Shown here in pieces: positions 1 through 13,630 of a DNA stretch of 64,000 bases. This DNA is from Cladobotryum mycophilum (lineage: Eukaryota > Ascomycota > Sordariomycetes > Hypocreales > Hypocreaceae): the NCBI GenBank assembly GCA_036429605.1, contig CM071589.1, positions 7,564,001 through 7,628,000 of the forward strand. Direction: 5' to 3'. A program made the translations under genes and the position numbers. A model generated the notes under the pieces. It made no database searches, was not told the DNA's origin, and was given only the letters and a program-made list of their open reading frames with translations. The number at the start of each line of letters is the position of its first letter. Position 1 is the stretch's first letter.

Positions 1-160
1 CTTGGGTTATATATCTATTCTGATTCGCTGCTTAGCTTCGCTTCTATTTAACCCTAACCTCGTCGGTCTCTCACAGCAAACTTCTCGTGCGTTATGTATT
101 CTAAGCCTATGACTCTATTCTATATACTTATTCACACTCATAACAGTAATATCTTTTTTC

Positions 161-1023
161 TTAGCCTGAATAGCTAACTGCTTCTGTAGTCGCGTCTGAG
201 GCCCATCTCATGACGGTCGCAAAAATGGCGCGGCCATCGTCGGGCGCATCGATCCCCTTGATGGCTGTTTCGTGTTCAGGTCGAGCACAATAGGACGGGT
301 TGTCTATGCCAATAAGTAATTGGGAAAGAATTGGGTCAAGCTCTGGGTGGCCTTGAAAAGTGAGGATCTGGTTATCTTTCGATAACAAAATTTCATTATT
401 AAGAGCCAGACAAGAAAGCTGAGGGCCAATATCAGTCACTACAAGCATGTGCTGTTTGTGTATCTCCTAAGAAAAGTTGGGTTAGCATTCCTGGTTTTCG
501 TTTTTCTCGTTTTTTTCCCCCGGCAGAACACACCAGTGATTTAGCATTGAAGAATGTTGCACCAGCAGAGGTCAACGAAATAGTCTCAACACCCATCTAA
601 GACAGCTGTTAGCTTTAGTCCTCGTCGCGTGCATGCAGTGGCTCTTACACAGAATCCTCTCTTCGATTCACCGAGAGAACCGCCCAAGGCTAGCGCAACT
701 GCTTGCTGCCCCCAGCAGATACCTAGGATCTTCGGCCTTGTCCGACCCGTGGTGGCGGCTTTGATGAAATCTAACGTTCCAGTTACCCAAGCGGGCTTCT
801 CATCTCCCAAGAGATTAAAAGGTCCACCAGTGAGAATGATAAGATCATAATTGTTGAAATCAGGGAATGAGTTGCTCTGGATCGGTGCGTAGACATTGAT
901 TACGGCGTTGGGTTTCGAGTTCAGGACAAGGTCCGAGATATTTTGAATCATATGTTGACCACCATTTTCTGAACTTAGATAATTCTGAAGAATGGCAACG
1001 TGGAAGTTGTTAGTGCTACCCAT
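161..1023 (-). CDS. Class I glutamine amidotransferase-like protein
   Basis: Three exons (1023-649, 596-534, 466-161) joined by introns of 52 and 67 nt, all phase 0, give about 247 residues, the usual size of stand-alone GMP-synthase-like amidotransferases. The catalytic Cys is seen in GICWGQQ (Cys103), and the His-Glu pair in FQGHPEL (His186, Glu188), so the Cys-His-Glu triad is complete. The second exon encodes the strand-rich segment with SLTSAGATFF typical of the family. Such proteins hydrolyse glutamine or related gamma-glutamyl amides; the actual substrate cannot be read. The start at MGSTNN is chosen because the family begins there; upstream in-frame sequence looks like leader. It sits alone, cut off from the other genes by 12 kb of degraded repeats. 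Confidence 0.8.
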
Positions 1024-1167
1024 GGTGCTAGAACAAAACGTACAGGTCAGACGTCCCAGACACGGCATTAGTGGGGGATGGGCGGCGACTTTAAGGTAAA
1101 GGCTCCAGCTACTTGCGGAACCAGGGCGGCAAGCCTGCTTACAGTGGGGATCCATTGTGGAAAGCAA

Positions 1168-2015
1168 CTGTCGGACAAAAGAAGCAAGTACCTTCTACAG
1201 TGTGTATTAAACGCCCAATTCCTAGTGTAGCCTCGCCATACTAGCAGGGGATACCTCTGGGACCCTCTTTTTCCCCTAGTGTGGAACAGTCTATGGAGAT
1301 ACCTTAGTGAATCAGTTAAGACCTACTATAACGTGGATCTTATTTTACTACTAGGATTTAAAGATAAAATTAAGCCTGCTTTAGTTTAGTCCCTTAATAT
1401 CTATAATAAAGCAATGCAATATGTTTTTAATAACAGTTAAGAGACAGATATAGTGGAGTTACAGTGAATATTTTAAACGTAATATAAAGAGTCCTTGTTT
1501 TCGTAATATAATGTATAAGTAAGTAGGCTATTTTTATTAACACTTACTGTGCTTATTGTACTAGAATAAATTATATATAAATATATAAGTAAATATTAAA
1601 AATATTTCAAGTTACTTTATTATAACAGCTTATGGGATCACTGGGTAAACAAGATTATAAAACATAGGTATTGTATTTTGTATTTTGCATAAGCTAAAGC
1701 TTGTGTATTTAATTATAATACAAGTAATACGTGACTTATATAAGATTACCTTGTATTTTTATTATATTATGTATTTAAGTGCCTTTAGTTTAGCATTATA
1801 TACTTTACATTAAAAGTAATATATAATTATAGTGAAATTATAATATTTTAAAATTAATATATTTAAATCTTGTCTTATAAATATCTTAATCCCTCTTAAG
1901 GGACACGTCTTTATAGCTTATTTAATTATATTAATTAATTATAATATAAGTATAATAAAACCTTAAATAATATAACTAATTATAACTAAGTTAAATAAAA
2001 TTAAGTTAAGTATAT
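1168..2015. other. AT-rich intergenic DNA, no gene seen
   Basis: Base composition falls from normal to strongly AT-rich between about 1300 and 1500. Reading frames are closed by TAA/TAG everywhere. This is the edge of the RIP-degraded block; no coding sequence or RNA gene is recognised. Confidence 0.6.
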
Positions 2016-2460
2016 TATAACATTCCGGGCGTTTCCTAATAAGAATAACTTAGATTATAGTTAATATTAGTAGTAAATTAGAGTAAAGTTAAGCAATAGG
2101 TTAAATGTATTATAGTTCAAGTATTAAATTACTAATAGTAAATAATTATATTAATAATTAATTAAATATATATAAAAAAATATAAGTTAATATAAATAAT
2201 AATTAGATTTATAATAATTTAAATAAATATAAGGTTTTATTTTAATAAAAATAATTTAATAATTTAATAATTATAATAGATTAAGTTAATTTTATTTAAG
2301 TTATTATATATATTTAAATTGATTTTATTTAAGTTAATTATAATTTGTTATATTATTTAAGATTTTATTATAATTATATTTTAATTAATAGCTTATATAA
2401 GTATTATTAAAAGTAAGACTAGTTTTATAAATAATATAAGTATAAGTTCGGGTTGTTATA
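2016..2460 (+). repeat. Solo LTR, family A (diverged)
   Basis: It begins TATAACATTCCGGGCGTTTC and ends near GGGTTGTTATA, matching the ends of the other family A LTRs in the window. It is AT-degraded. No clean target duplication is visible. Confidence 0.6.
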
Positions 2461-2713
2461 AGGCTTAAAATAGAATTAAAATATTTTTTTAAAATAAAGG
2501 TATATATGCTAAAAAGCTTTTATTCTATACTATTTTATAATATATTATAGTATATTATTTTTATAACAATATGGCCTTATATTATTTTATGTATATATTT
2601 ATTATATACTTAATTATTATATAATTAAAACATTAATTAAATTAATTAAATAAGTTTTAGTATTAATAATATAATTATAGTTTTTAATATAATAGTATAC
2701 TAAGATTTAGAAT

Positions 2714-3196
2714 TGTAACGTTCTGGGCGTTTCTTAACAAGGATAACCTGGATCGTGGTTGATATTGGCAATGGATTAGAGCAAGGTTAAGCAATAGGTT
2801 TAATATATTATAGTTTAGGTATTAGGTTATTAATAATAAATAATTATATTAATAATTAATTCAATATATAAAAAAATATAAACTAATATATATAATAATT
2901 AGGTTTATTATAATTTAAATAAATATAAGGTTTTATTTTAATAAAAATAAACTAATAATTTAATAATTATTATAATTATTTAATAATTTTATATTTATTT
3001 AATAATTTTTTATTTATTTAATAATTTTATATTTATTTAATAAGTTAATTTTTTAAAAGTAAATTAGATTAATAATATAATTAATTAGTTTATCTAAGGT
3101 TTTATTATAATTATACTAGGCTATAATAAATATAAATATTCTTAAAAGTAAGTCTTTTTTTAATATATAACCTAAACATAAGGTTAGATCATTATA
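2714..3196 (+). repeat. 5' LTR of the 8.6 kb element (family A)
   Basis: It starts TGTAACGTTCTGGGCGTTTC and ends at ATTATA. It pairs with 10816-11301. Confidence 0.75.
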
Positions 3197-3635
3197 TATT
3201 ATTCCTCTTTTTTAGGTCTTATCCTTAAGACTTATTAGTTTTATAAATATTTTATTATTTTTAATTTTTTTTTGTTTTAAGTTTTTTTTTTTTAATAAAT
3301 TATATTCCTAAAGATTATATATTTTCCTATAGTATAACTAATAAAATATAAAAAAAATTATATTCTTTTATATATAATTATTATAAGCATTTAAAATTAA
3401 TTAATCTTTTTAGTTTTTCTATAATACCTTATTCTTTTCATAAGTTTTATAGTATTAAATATATTATAATTTAAAAGTTTTATAATTATTATTTATATAA
3501 TAAAAAAAAATAATAATTCTTTTTCTAAAATAATAAATAGGTTTTTTTTTAATTTTTTTTTTTATTTCTAATATATGTTTTTAGTAAATTATATTATTAA
3601 AAAGAACTATTAGTTAAAAAAGCAAAAAGCTATTA

Positions 3636-5478
3636 ACGTACTTTATCAGCGAGTGGCGTACCTTCTACCTACAACCTGTATAAACTACTTAATTATACCA
3701 TAAAATATTAAATAATAACTAAAATACTACTAGAATCTAATAAGTTAGATATTTCTATGGCTTTTTTATAAGTTTGTATATTATGCCTAGGTTTACTGTA
3801 ATTACTATAGCGCAAAGTATTCGTCTAGCCTAACTCTTATTAACTATTACTTTAACAATCTTTTTTCTTTATTTACTTATCTAGATCTTTTTGATCTATT
3901 AGATCTTACGTATTTTGAATAGTAAGAGAGCCTTTAAGCTATATATATGTTTTTTTTACTTTTCAGTGTTTACTTAATGCCTTATTTACTATATAAAATA
4001 ATAAGATTTTTTTATATAAAAAAGCTACCTGATATATTATAGCTATTGCTTTTTTTATAAACTAATCTATAATAGCTAGTATTAATATAAGAGAGCTATT
4101 TTAATAAGTAAAGATATAAGATTTTATATACTCTAATTATAAGCTAGTCTTGTATATAGTCTGCGGTGTCTTTAAGACCTAAGGCTATCTAATCTTAGAT
4201 AAGGTTACTGAAGGTATTGGCGTTCGTAGCTGGATATAAAGCTTTAAGAGAACTCTCTGCGAGTTAAATAACATAAGACCAGTTCTTACAAAGCCTCCTT
4301 ATATATTTTTCTCTATTATTAAAGAAAAAAGCTATATAAAAAGTATAAAGGAATTTAAGCTTATTAATATATATAATATATATATATATTAAGGTTTTAA
4401 TTTACTAACTATACGTTTACTTAAGTGGTCTAAAGTAATTAATATTAAATGGCTAAAAGATATAAGAGAAATGAGTAGGTATATAGATTATAATAATCTT
4501 ATACTATTAGTAATAAAGCTTAAATTTCGTAGAGTGGTGGCTTTTATGGCTATTAAGGATAAATAATTAATATATACCTTTTATACAAGATATCGTATAA
4601 TAATTAAAATACTTAACTTAATCTAGGTTAATTTTATTAATAATCTAGTTATTATTTATTATTATAATAACCTAATTTACTAAAAGATTATATTCTTAAT
4701 ATTAATGAGATAGGTAATATTAGGCGGTTAGGATAATAAATAGTAAAATAGCCTAACTATATACATTAACGCCTTAGATTATAGTTACCTATTTTTAATT
4801 ACTAGGCTAAGATAATTTAACTTTTATACAACTATTTAATATTATAATTACTATATTTATAAAGATTAGGTTTATTATAAAACTAATTTTATTAAAGTTA
4901 TAGTTATTTTTATTTAAGATACTATACTTAGTTTTAATATTTTATATAAAAGTAAATTAATTATTTATTAATCTTAGATCTTTATATTTAGCTTTTTAAT
5001 AATTATATTTACAAAAATAATATATATATAACTTTAGTTAATATTTAATAAATCTATAAGCCTAAAGCTTTTTAACTAGTAGTATATCACGTACATATAA
5101 TAATTAATTAGCTATTTCTTTAATACTACATAATCTAAGTAGAAATAATCACGTTAAGAGCTTAATTATATATTAAATAATAGCCTTCTTTTCTAATTCG
5201 GTTAGATTTATTAAATTAGGTCTAGTATTGCGTCTAGCTATACAACCGTCGCGACGATAGCGGATTATACTAGCTAGCACATTATAGATCTTGGCTACAG
5301 CTCGAATACTAAGTAATTCGCTATTTTCAAGAGCTTAAAGGGCTATAATTATCCTAGCTTTATTTAGAAAGGATTCTATAGTTAATTGTAGAGGAATTTA
5401 ATAAGAAGGTAAGTTATATGCGTTATGGGCGGAAAGTGCGCCACTCGCTGATATACGCCACTCGCTGATAAAGTACGT
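3636..5478 (-). mobile_element. Nested pogo/Fot1-like DNA transposon, dead
   Basis: An inverted repeat reads ACGTACTTTATCAGCGAGTG inward from 3636, with its complement ending at 5478, each flanked by TA, the usual target of the Tc1/mariner-pogo group. Similarity between flanks continues some 20 bp further out, so the true ends may lie near 3613 and 5500. The right end carries the CGCCACTCGCTGATA unit twice. On the minus strand near 5390-5180 a degraded helix-turn-helix is readable (LSIRAVAKIYNV followed by an R-rich stretch and LTELEKKAI), typical of pogo/Fot1 transposase N-termini. Many stops interrupt it. Length of about 1.85 kb fits the family. Confidence 0.75.
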
Positions 5479-8400
5479 TATAGCTTTTAAGTTTTTTAAA
5501 TTTTATAAAAAATTAAACGAAAAGTATTATTAATTAACTAAGAGTATAAGCTATTTAGCTTATATTTATAAATAAAAGAAAAATATTTATAAGTAAAGGA
5601 TAAAAATATTATAGTAAGGTATTAAAATAATAAATAATTTTAAAGTAATAGATTAATTTAACTTATTAAGTTTCTTATAACTAGCTAATATTTCTTAAAA
5701 TAACCTTAAAATTACGGTTAATTAAGGTTTATTTAAGGATCCTTTAGTTTAAGATTTTAATAAAATTATTATAGGATTTTTTAAATATATTTAAAGTATT
5801 TAATAGGTTTTTATATATTTTTAGTATTAGTATAGTTTTTTTATTTAATTAAGTATTAGCATTTATTGTTTTTATAGTATATAATTAGAATTAATTTAAT
5901 TTTATATTTTTTTTTATTAAAAGTATTTTTATAGAATTATAAATAATTTTTTTAGTATTTTTATTAATTAATATTTTTTTAAATAAAAAAATATAAAAAA
6001 TTAAATATATTTATATTCTTTTTAATAATAAAAGTTTATAATTAATATTTAAAATAACTTTTTTAATTAAATAAGATTTTAATTTTTTAAAATTTAATTT
6101 ATTATTTAATTATATTATTTTAATATTTATATTTTTTTTATTTAGTATATAATAAAGTAAGTAAATTATATTTTTTTTTAAAGATTAATCTTTTTAATCT
6201 ATTTTTATTTATATATTTCCTTATTCTTTTATAAACTAATATAAATTATACTCTTATTACCTAATATAAATCTTTTATTCTATTTACTTTAATTATAGTT
6301 TTATCTATAATTATTTTATTTTTAAGTAATTTATATATTTTTAGGTTATAGCTAAAATTAATATATATAAAGCTTAAGCCTATAAATTCTAATATATTAA
6401 TATTATAAATAATTTATATTAATAATAATAATTTTACCTAATTAGTTTACTTAAAATTAATATAATAATATAAATACTTTTTAACAATCTAGTTAATTTA
6501 TTTAATTTATTTATTAGTTTATAAATAATAAACTATACTAAACTTATAGTTAATATCTAATTATCTAATTAATCCTTACTAGAATTTAAATATAAAAACT
6601 AATTTTTAATCTAAAATAATTTCTTTAAATAAAAAATAAATATTTATAATTATATATAAAAACATATATATAAATTTTTTTATATTTATAAATTCTTAAT
6701 ATAATAAAAAGTAAGTTTATTTTATAAGTTTATTAATAATTACAAAAATACTATTATATTTAATCTTTATAATAGATTTAATTAATATAAATAGTTTTAT
6801 AATAAAATCTAATATAATTACTTTTTATAATTTTTAAAATATTAATAATAATTAAATTTATTTATATAGCTTATACTTTAAAGCTTTTACTTAACTATAT
6901 ATAATATATATTAAAATAATTTTTTAAATATATTATTTTATTTTATAAAAGTTAAAGTTTTATTTAATTTATTTAAGTATTTTTTATATTTTTTTATATT
7001 TATATAAAAAATATTAATAGATTTTTTTAATAAAGTTTTCTTAAAGTTCTAAAAAAGTCTAAACTTTATTTTTATATTATTATAAATTTTTATTATTTAT
7101 AATAAATCTTTTAAAAAAAGAAATTCTTTTTAAATTTTATAATATTTTTTAATACAATAGGTCTAAGTATTATTATTTTTAATTTAAAATATAGTATTTA
7201 ATATATACTATATATAATATTTTTTTAAAATAATATTTAAGATTTATTTTATTATAATTATTTTACTTTAATTATAATCTATTTATTTACTTAAAATATT
7301 AGTTTTACTATTCTTTAATTTTTTCTAATAAATAAAAATATAATCAAATTTTAATAAATATTTAATATATTTAACTTATTATTTACTAAACTATTAAATT
7401 ATAATAAAATATAAAATATTATTATAGTCTATATAAACTTTAACTTAATATTTACTTTTAAAAAAATAATATTTTTATTCTTTAAAAACTAAAATAATTA
7501 CTAAGAATTCTTTATTATAAATAAAATAATTTAATTTAATATTATATAAAGCTTATAAATAAAATATAATTAATTATAGTTTATTATTTTTATTTTATTA
7601 TTTAAGTTAAACTCTTAATTTAAAATTAAAAAAGTCTATTTTAAGTTTTATTTTTTTTAAATTAAATATTATAAATATTAGATTTTCTATAATTAAGGTT
7701 TTAATTTATTTAAAGGTCTATTATATTTTTTTATTTATTTAAATATTTAATCTTTTTTAATTAATTTATAAAATAAATATATAATCTTATTATAATTCTT
7801 TATAAAATATTAATAATAATTAATAAAACCTAAAAAACTTTAAATTTTTTTAATAATATTTAGCTTAAGCTAGTTTTATACTATTTTAATTTTAATAAGG
7901 TTTATATATATTTTATTTAATATAATAATATATTTAAAAAAAATAATCTATTAAATATAAAATTTATATTTTTCTAGTTTAACTAAAAGCTTTATTTCCT
8001 AAAGTTTAATAAATATTTAATATATATATTATTTATATTCTTTAAGTATATTTAAAAAGATTAAAATATTATTAAAATAAACTATTATAAAAATATTAAA
8101 ATATTTTTAAGTATATTATTAATTATTTTTTAAAATATTATAAGAGTATTTATTAATTTAAAAGATATAATAAAATATTCAAATACTCTAAACTTAATAT
8201 AAAAAATTATTATCTATTTTTTTTATATAAATAAAATTATATACTCTTTTTAAATTAAATATAATAAACTATTTTTTATTTTAAAAATAATCTTATAATT
8301 TTATAATTAAAGGTAATAAAATATAGTTTTTAAATATAATTTTATTAAATTATTAATAGTCTATAACTAATTATAGTTTTTTATTCTTTTTAAAATAAAT

Positions 8401-10815
8401 ATTATAGAATATCCTATTTCTAATATTAATAATCTAATAAAGCCTTTAATTAATATTTTATTAATCTATTCTTAAAGTACTATAAGTTTTTTTTATTAAA
8501 GTTATAGATCTTATAAAACATAAGATTAATTCTATTTTTTAAAATAATCTTATAATCTTATTAATTATATTTTAATAACCCTATATTAAAAGTCTTTTAA
8601 AATAATTTCTTATAATATTTATATTTGTTAAAGATATTTTTAAGTCTTTTAATAAAGGTTTTTTTTCTAAGTCTATTACTTTATTATTAAGTTCTTATAA
8701 AATCTTATATTTTATGTTTATTCTTAACTAAAACCTTTGCTTTTATCCTAATAAAATTAATTAATCCTTTAATTAATAAAAAAATTATTATCCTATAGTT
8801 AAAAATATTCTAAAATTATATTATATTTATTAAAGTTTATTAGATTATAGAAAACAAGTTTTTTATACTTTTAGATTTTAATAAAAAAATAATTAGTTTT
8901 TATATTAATCTATCTTTTATTATAAAAAAAGTTCTTTTTTTAATATAATAAAATAAATATAATTTATATTTTAGTTTTTTTTTATAAAATAATTATAAAT
9001 AATTTATAGTTTTAAAAAATATATAATTATTTATTATTTTATTATTTATTAATATAATAAGGTAATATTTTTTAATTTATAGTTTTACTATTAAATAAAG
9101 CTATTTATAATAATTTTTATTTATAAAATTAAAAGATTTTATTTAATAATTATCTTATAATTTTTTTATAAATAATTAATTTTATTTTTTGCTTTTAGAT
9201 TATAGATTTTATAAGTTATTATATTATCTTTAGTGTTTAGTATATTTTATAATTTATATTATTTTTATTGATTTTTTAGGTTTTCTTTATAAATTTAAAA
9301 GTTAAAGCTTTATTTAAATAATTCCTAGGTAATTTTTATAATAAAATATTTTTATATAATTATTATTAATTTAAATATTTATTAGTATTAATCTATAAGG
9401 TTAACTTTTTAATATTTCTTATATATAAATTTAATATAATTTTAATAATATATATTTTAGTAATTAGCTTATAAAGATTTGTTATATTATAGATTATTTT
9501 AGTATTTTAGGATTTTTTTTATTATAGGTTTTTTTTTAAGTAAATAAATTATTAATATTATTAATAAGAGTTTCTCGATTAGTAATTACTTTTATAAAGT
9601 ATTATATTTATATTAATAATTAGTTTATAAGTATTAAGTAATATTACTAAGTTTTTTTTAATAAATCTTATTAGTTTCTTTTTTTATTATATCTTTATTT
9701 AAGTATATTAATTTATTAAAAGGGCTTTAGGTATTAGTTTATATTATCTTTTAAACTTTAATAAATTAAATATTTATTTTCAAAATATACTATCTAACTT
9801 ATTAAGGTATAGTCTATAATTAATTATTATTTAATAATAATATTAACTTATTTTTTTTCTAGCTTAAAGACTAGTTTTTATATACCCTTTCTTTTATTCT
9901 TTTTAAAAGATTTATAGTTCTTAGAAAAATATTTTATTTTACTATAATTATAGTATTTTATTTTTTCTCTCTTTTAGATTATATTAAGGTTTATTTAATC
10001 TAGTTTATTATTATTATTTTTAATAATATAATTATTTTTAGGTTTTTAATAAGTTTTATTTTTTTATTTTTATTTATAATAAGTATATTATTAGTTATTA
10101 ATTTTAATAATTATTTTAATATATTCTATAAGAGTATTTAATAGGTTTTTTTAAAGAGTTTATTTTTAATGTTTTTTTTAATCCTTAATAAAATTAAATT
10201 ATTAATAGTTTATTATTCTAATTAACTTTTAAAATAGTTTATTTAAATATAATAGTATAATCTAAGACTAATTCTTTTTAATAAAAGTTTTAAAATAATT
10301 TTTTTTATTAATAGTTTTAAATATTTTTTTAAATTTTTTAATAAATTTATTAAAGTCTTTAAAGATTTATTTTATTTATTTATTTTTTTATTCTTTTGGT
10401 TATTATAGTAATTTCTTATAATAAATTTAAACTATTCCTTAATAAGTCCTTTTATATAGGTATATATATAAATTACTCTTATATAGTTCTTTTTAAAACA
10501 TTAAAAATAATAATTATAATAAGTTTTTAAATCTATAATAAAAGCCTAAAAAAACATTATTCTAGGTTTTCTAAAAAATAATCCTAAATCTTTTAATCTA
10601 AGAATCTCTCTAATATCTTTTTCTTATTTTTTATTTATTTTTTTCTTAAGTTACTAATTTATAACCAAAAATACCTTATTCTTTTTCTTAACTTTATTAA
10701 ATAATATAATTAATTATACTAAAATAAATACCTAAAACAATTATTATTTTTTATTAATTATAATACTTAATATTATTTAAAATTATAATAATCTACTAAA
10801 TAAAAATCATTAATA

Positions 10816-11301
10816 TATAATATTCTAGATATTTCTTAATAAAAATAACCTAAATTATAGTTAATATTAATAATAGATTAAAGCAAGGTTAAATAATAGG
10901 TTTAATATATTATAGTTTAAGTATTAAATTATTAATAATAAATAATTATATTAATAACTAATTAAATATATAAAAAAAGAATATAAACTAATATATATAA
11001 TAATTAAATTTATTATAATCTAAATAAATATAAGATTCTATTCTAATAGAAATAAACTAATAATCTAATAATTATTACAATTACTTAATAACTTTATACT
11101 TATCTAGTAATTTCTTGCTTATTTAATAATTCTATACTTATCTAATAAACTAATCTTTTAAAAGTAAGCTAAATTAATAATATAATTAATTAGCTTATCT
11201 AAGATTCTATTATAGTTATACTAGGCCATAATAAATATAAGTATTCCTAAAAGTAAGTCTTTTTTTAGTATATAACCCAGACGTGGGGTCGGGTCATTAT
11301 A
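10816..11301 (+). repeat. 3' LTR of the 8.6 kb element (family A)
   Basis: Direct repeat of 2714-3196. Its right half keeps higher GC (ending with GGGGTCGGGTCATTATA), so RIP has hit the two LTRs unevenly. Confidence 0.75.
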
Positions 11302-11579
11302 AGAATAAGCTAATAGTTTATAGTATTAATTTTATTTTATAACTAATATATTTTTAAAATATAATTGTTTTTATTATTATTATTATTAAATTCTATTAAA
11401 TAACTTTATAATAATTATACTAAAAATATAAGTACTAAATACTATATTTATTATTTAATTATAAAATTAAACATTATATAAATATATTAATAATTAAAAG
11501 TTTAATTAATGAAAAAAACAATTTTAATTAATATTAAACAGCCTTAGTTAATAGCATTTTTAATTTAATTAAACTATAC

Positions 11580-11616
<37 letters not shown>

Positions 11617-11910
11617 ATAAATCTATATATATTTATTTTAGTTCTTAGCTTATAAATAAATAACTATTTAATACTAAAAACCTTTAACGTTCCAGGCGTT
11701 TCCTAATAAGGATAACTTAAATTGTAGTTAATATTAATAACAGATTAAAGTAATATTAAACAATAAAATAAAATATTATAGTTCAGGTATTAAATACTAA
11801 TAGTAAATAATATTATTAATAATTAACTAGATATATAAAAGAATTTATATAAACTAATATATATAGTAATTAAGTTTATTATAATCCGAATAAATATAAG
11901 GTTTATTTTA

Positions 11911-12114
11911 TGTTAGGTTTTTTTAGTTACAAGGGAGTAATTAAGTGCATAGTATCGTAGAGATCGCATAGCAATCTTATAGGTAGGTATTAATTAGTAA
12001 CGGTTTTAATTCTTAACTTCTTTTTAACTGTAACTCTTGTGTCTTTTTATAACTTTTCTCCCATCGGCGACAGATTAACCCTAGTGCCGGCCGCTACCGC
12101 ACCGGCATATAACA
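11911..12114 (+). repeat. Small solo LTR, family B (204 bp), nested
   Basis: The segment starts TGTTAGG and ends ATATAACA, with TTTTA duplicated on both sides (11906-11910, 12115-12119). It contains GC-rich stretches such as GTGCCGGCCGC inside RIP-degraded sequence, so it arrived later than the LTR it interrupts. No internal region or second copy is seen in the window. Confidence 0.65.
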
Positions 12115-12285
12115 TTTTAATAGAAATAAACTAATTATCTAATAGTTATTGTCATTACTTAATGATTCTTTACTTACTTAATAATTCTATGTTTATCTAG
12201 TAATTCTATACTTATTTAATAAACTAATCTTTTAAAGATAAGCTGGATTAGTAATATAATTGGTTAGCTTATCTAAGGTTCTGCT

Positions 12286-12735
12286 TGTAATAACCCGACC
12301 CTACGTCTAGGTTATATACTAAAAAGAAACTCATTTTTAGGAACACTTATGCCCGTTACAGCCTAGCACAATCACAGCAGAACCTTAGATAAGCTAACTA
12401 ATGATATTACTAATTTAGCTTATCTCTAACAGATTAAATTACTAAATAAGCATAGAATTATTAAATAATTATAATAACTATTAGATAATTAGTTTATTTT
12501 AATTAGAATAAACTTTATATTCATTTAGATTATAATAAACTTAATTATTATATATATTAGTCTATATAATTTTTTTATATATTTAGTTAATTATTAATTT
12601 ATAATTATTTATTATTAGTAATTTAATACTTAAACTATAATATATTAAAACCTATTATTTAACCTTGCTCTAATCTATTACTAACATTAACCATGATCTA
12701 GGTTATCCTAGTTAGGAAACGCCCGGAACATCACA
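12286..12735 (-). repeat. Solo LTR, family A, inverted and nested
   Basis: On the minus strand it reads from TGTGATGTTCCGGGCG to GGGTCGGGTTATTACA, 450 bp. Flanks are CTGCT (12281-12285) and CTACT (12736-12740), a target duplication with one transition. It lies inside the forward LTR 11683-12829. Confidence 0.75.
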
Positions 12736-12834
12736 CTACTATAGTTATATTAGGTTATAATAAGCATAAGTGTTCTTAAAAGTGGGTCTTTTTTAGTGTA
12801 TGACCTAGACGTAGGGTTAGGCTATTACAAAACC

Positions 12835-13630
12835 TTATTAAAAATTTAATTATAAGCTTATATATATATATATATTTAAGCTTTTAGTATTATATTTTAT
12901 AAATAAATAATATTATTATAATAAAGCTATGTATAATTAAGTTTAAGAAAATCTATTTTTTAAATTAAAATACTAAATACTAAATATTTAAAATAACTTA
13001 AAAAGCAAATAAATAAATAATTATACTTATATATAATATTATAAAACCAAGTATACTTAACCGTAAAGAAGCTTACCTTTTAATTTAAAATACTAGAAAA
13101 ACAAATACTAGAATGGCTTAAAGAATAAAAAAGAATTATTTATACCTTTATATAATAAAATTAAAAATTAAATCTTTATCTTTATTAATTTAACTTAATT
13201 AATCTTATTTTTATTCTTAGAATTATAATATTTAAATATTAATTTTTATTATTTCTTTTATTTAAAATAATTAATTAATTATAGATTTATTATTATTTTT
13301 TATTTCTAGATTAATTTAAGCTTTAATAATTAATCTAAATTATATAAATTACCTGGATATTATATAATGTATTGTTAATAGCTATGGCTTTAATAGGGTT
13401 ACCCTGGACCGGCGGAAGCTTTTAGGCCACTGTGTTCTCTTTTGTTATTATGTTTTCTTTCGCTATTACAATAATAATATTAATAATTAACTCCTGATTT
13501 TATTTTATATATTTTATTATTTTCATTTTTATTCTTAGATTATAATATTTATATATTAGCTTTTTATTAACTCTAAAATATAATAGTTAATAACTTTTAA
13601 GCTAGGTTAATTCCGAACTTAGTAAATTAT
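12835..13630. other. AT-rich degraded DNA
   Basis: No open frames beyond chance length; a short GC-normal island near 13,380-13,450 has no recognisable coding content. Confidence 0.5.

Larger units (their letters stand above)
2714..11301 (+). mobile_element. Full-length LTR retrotransposon, RIP-degraded
   Basis: Two family A LTRs (2714-3196 and 10816-11301, about 483 and 486 bp) lie in direct orientation. They are flanked by a perfect 5 bp duplication AGAAT (2709-2713 and 11302-11306). The 7.6 kb interior, which includes a nested DNA transposon, is so AT-rich that no open frame survives. Size and the 5 bp duplication fit a Ty3/gypsy-type element, but no pol motif could be read, so the superfamily is inference. 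The pattern of G:C to A:T change is what RIP produces. Confidence 0.8.
11683..12829 (+). repeat. Solo LTR, family A, interrupted by two insertions
   Basis: The outer LTR begins TTTAACGTTCCAGGCGTTTC and ends at GGCTATTACA. It is flanked by a perfect AAACC duplication (11678-11682, 12830-12834). Removing the two nested insertions with one duplication each leaves about 483 bp, the family length. Confidence 0.8.

Noticed and set aside
40..60. AACCCTAACC near the left end as a telomere repeat
   Set aside because: A single partial unit only, in ordinary sequence.
1300..13600. CRISPR-like or regularly spaced repeats in the AT block
   Set aside because: Repetition comes from LTR copies and A/T degeneracy; no regular spacing, and the organism is a fungus.
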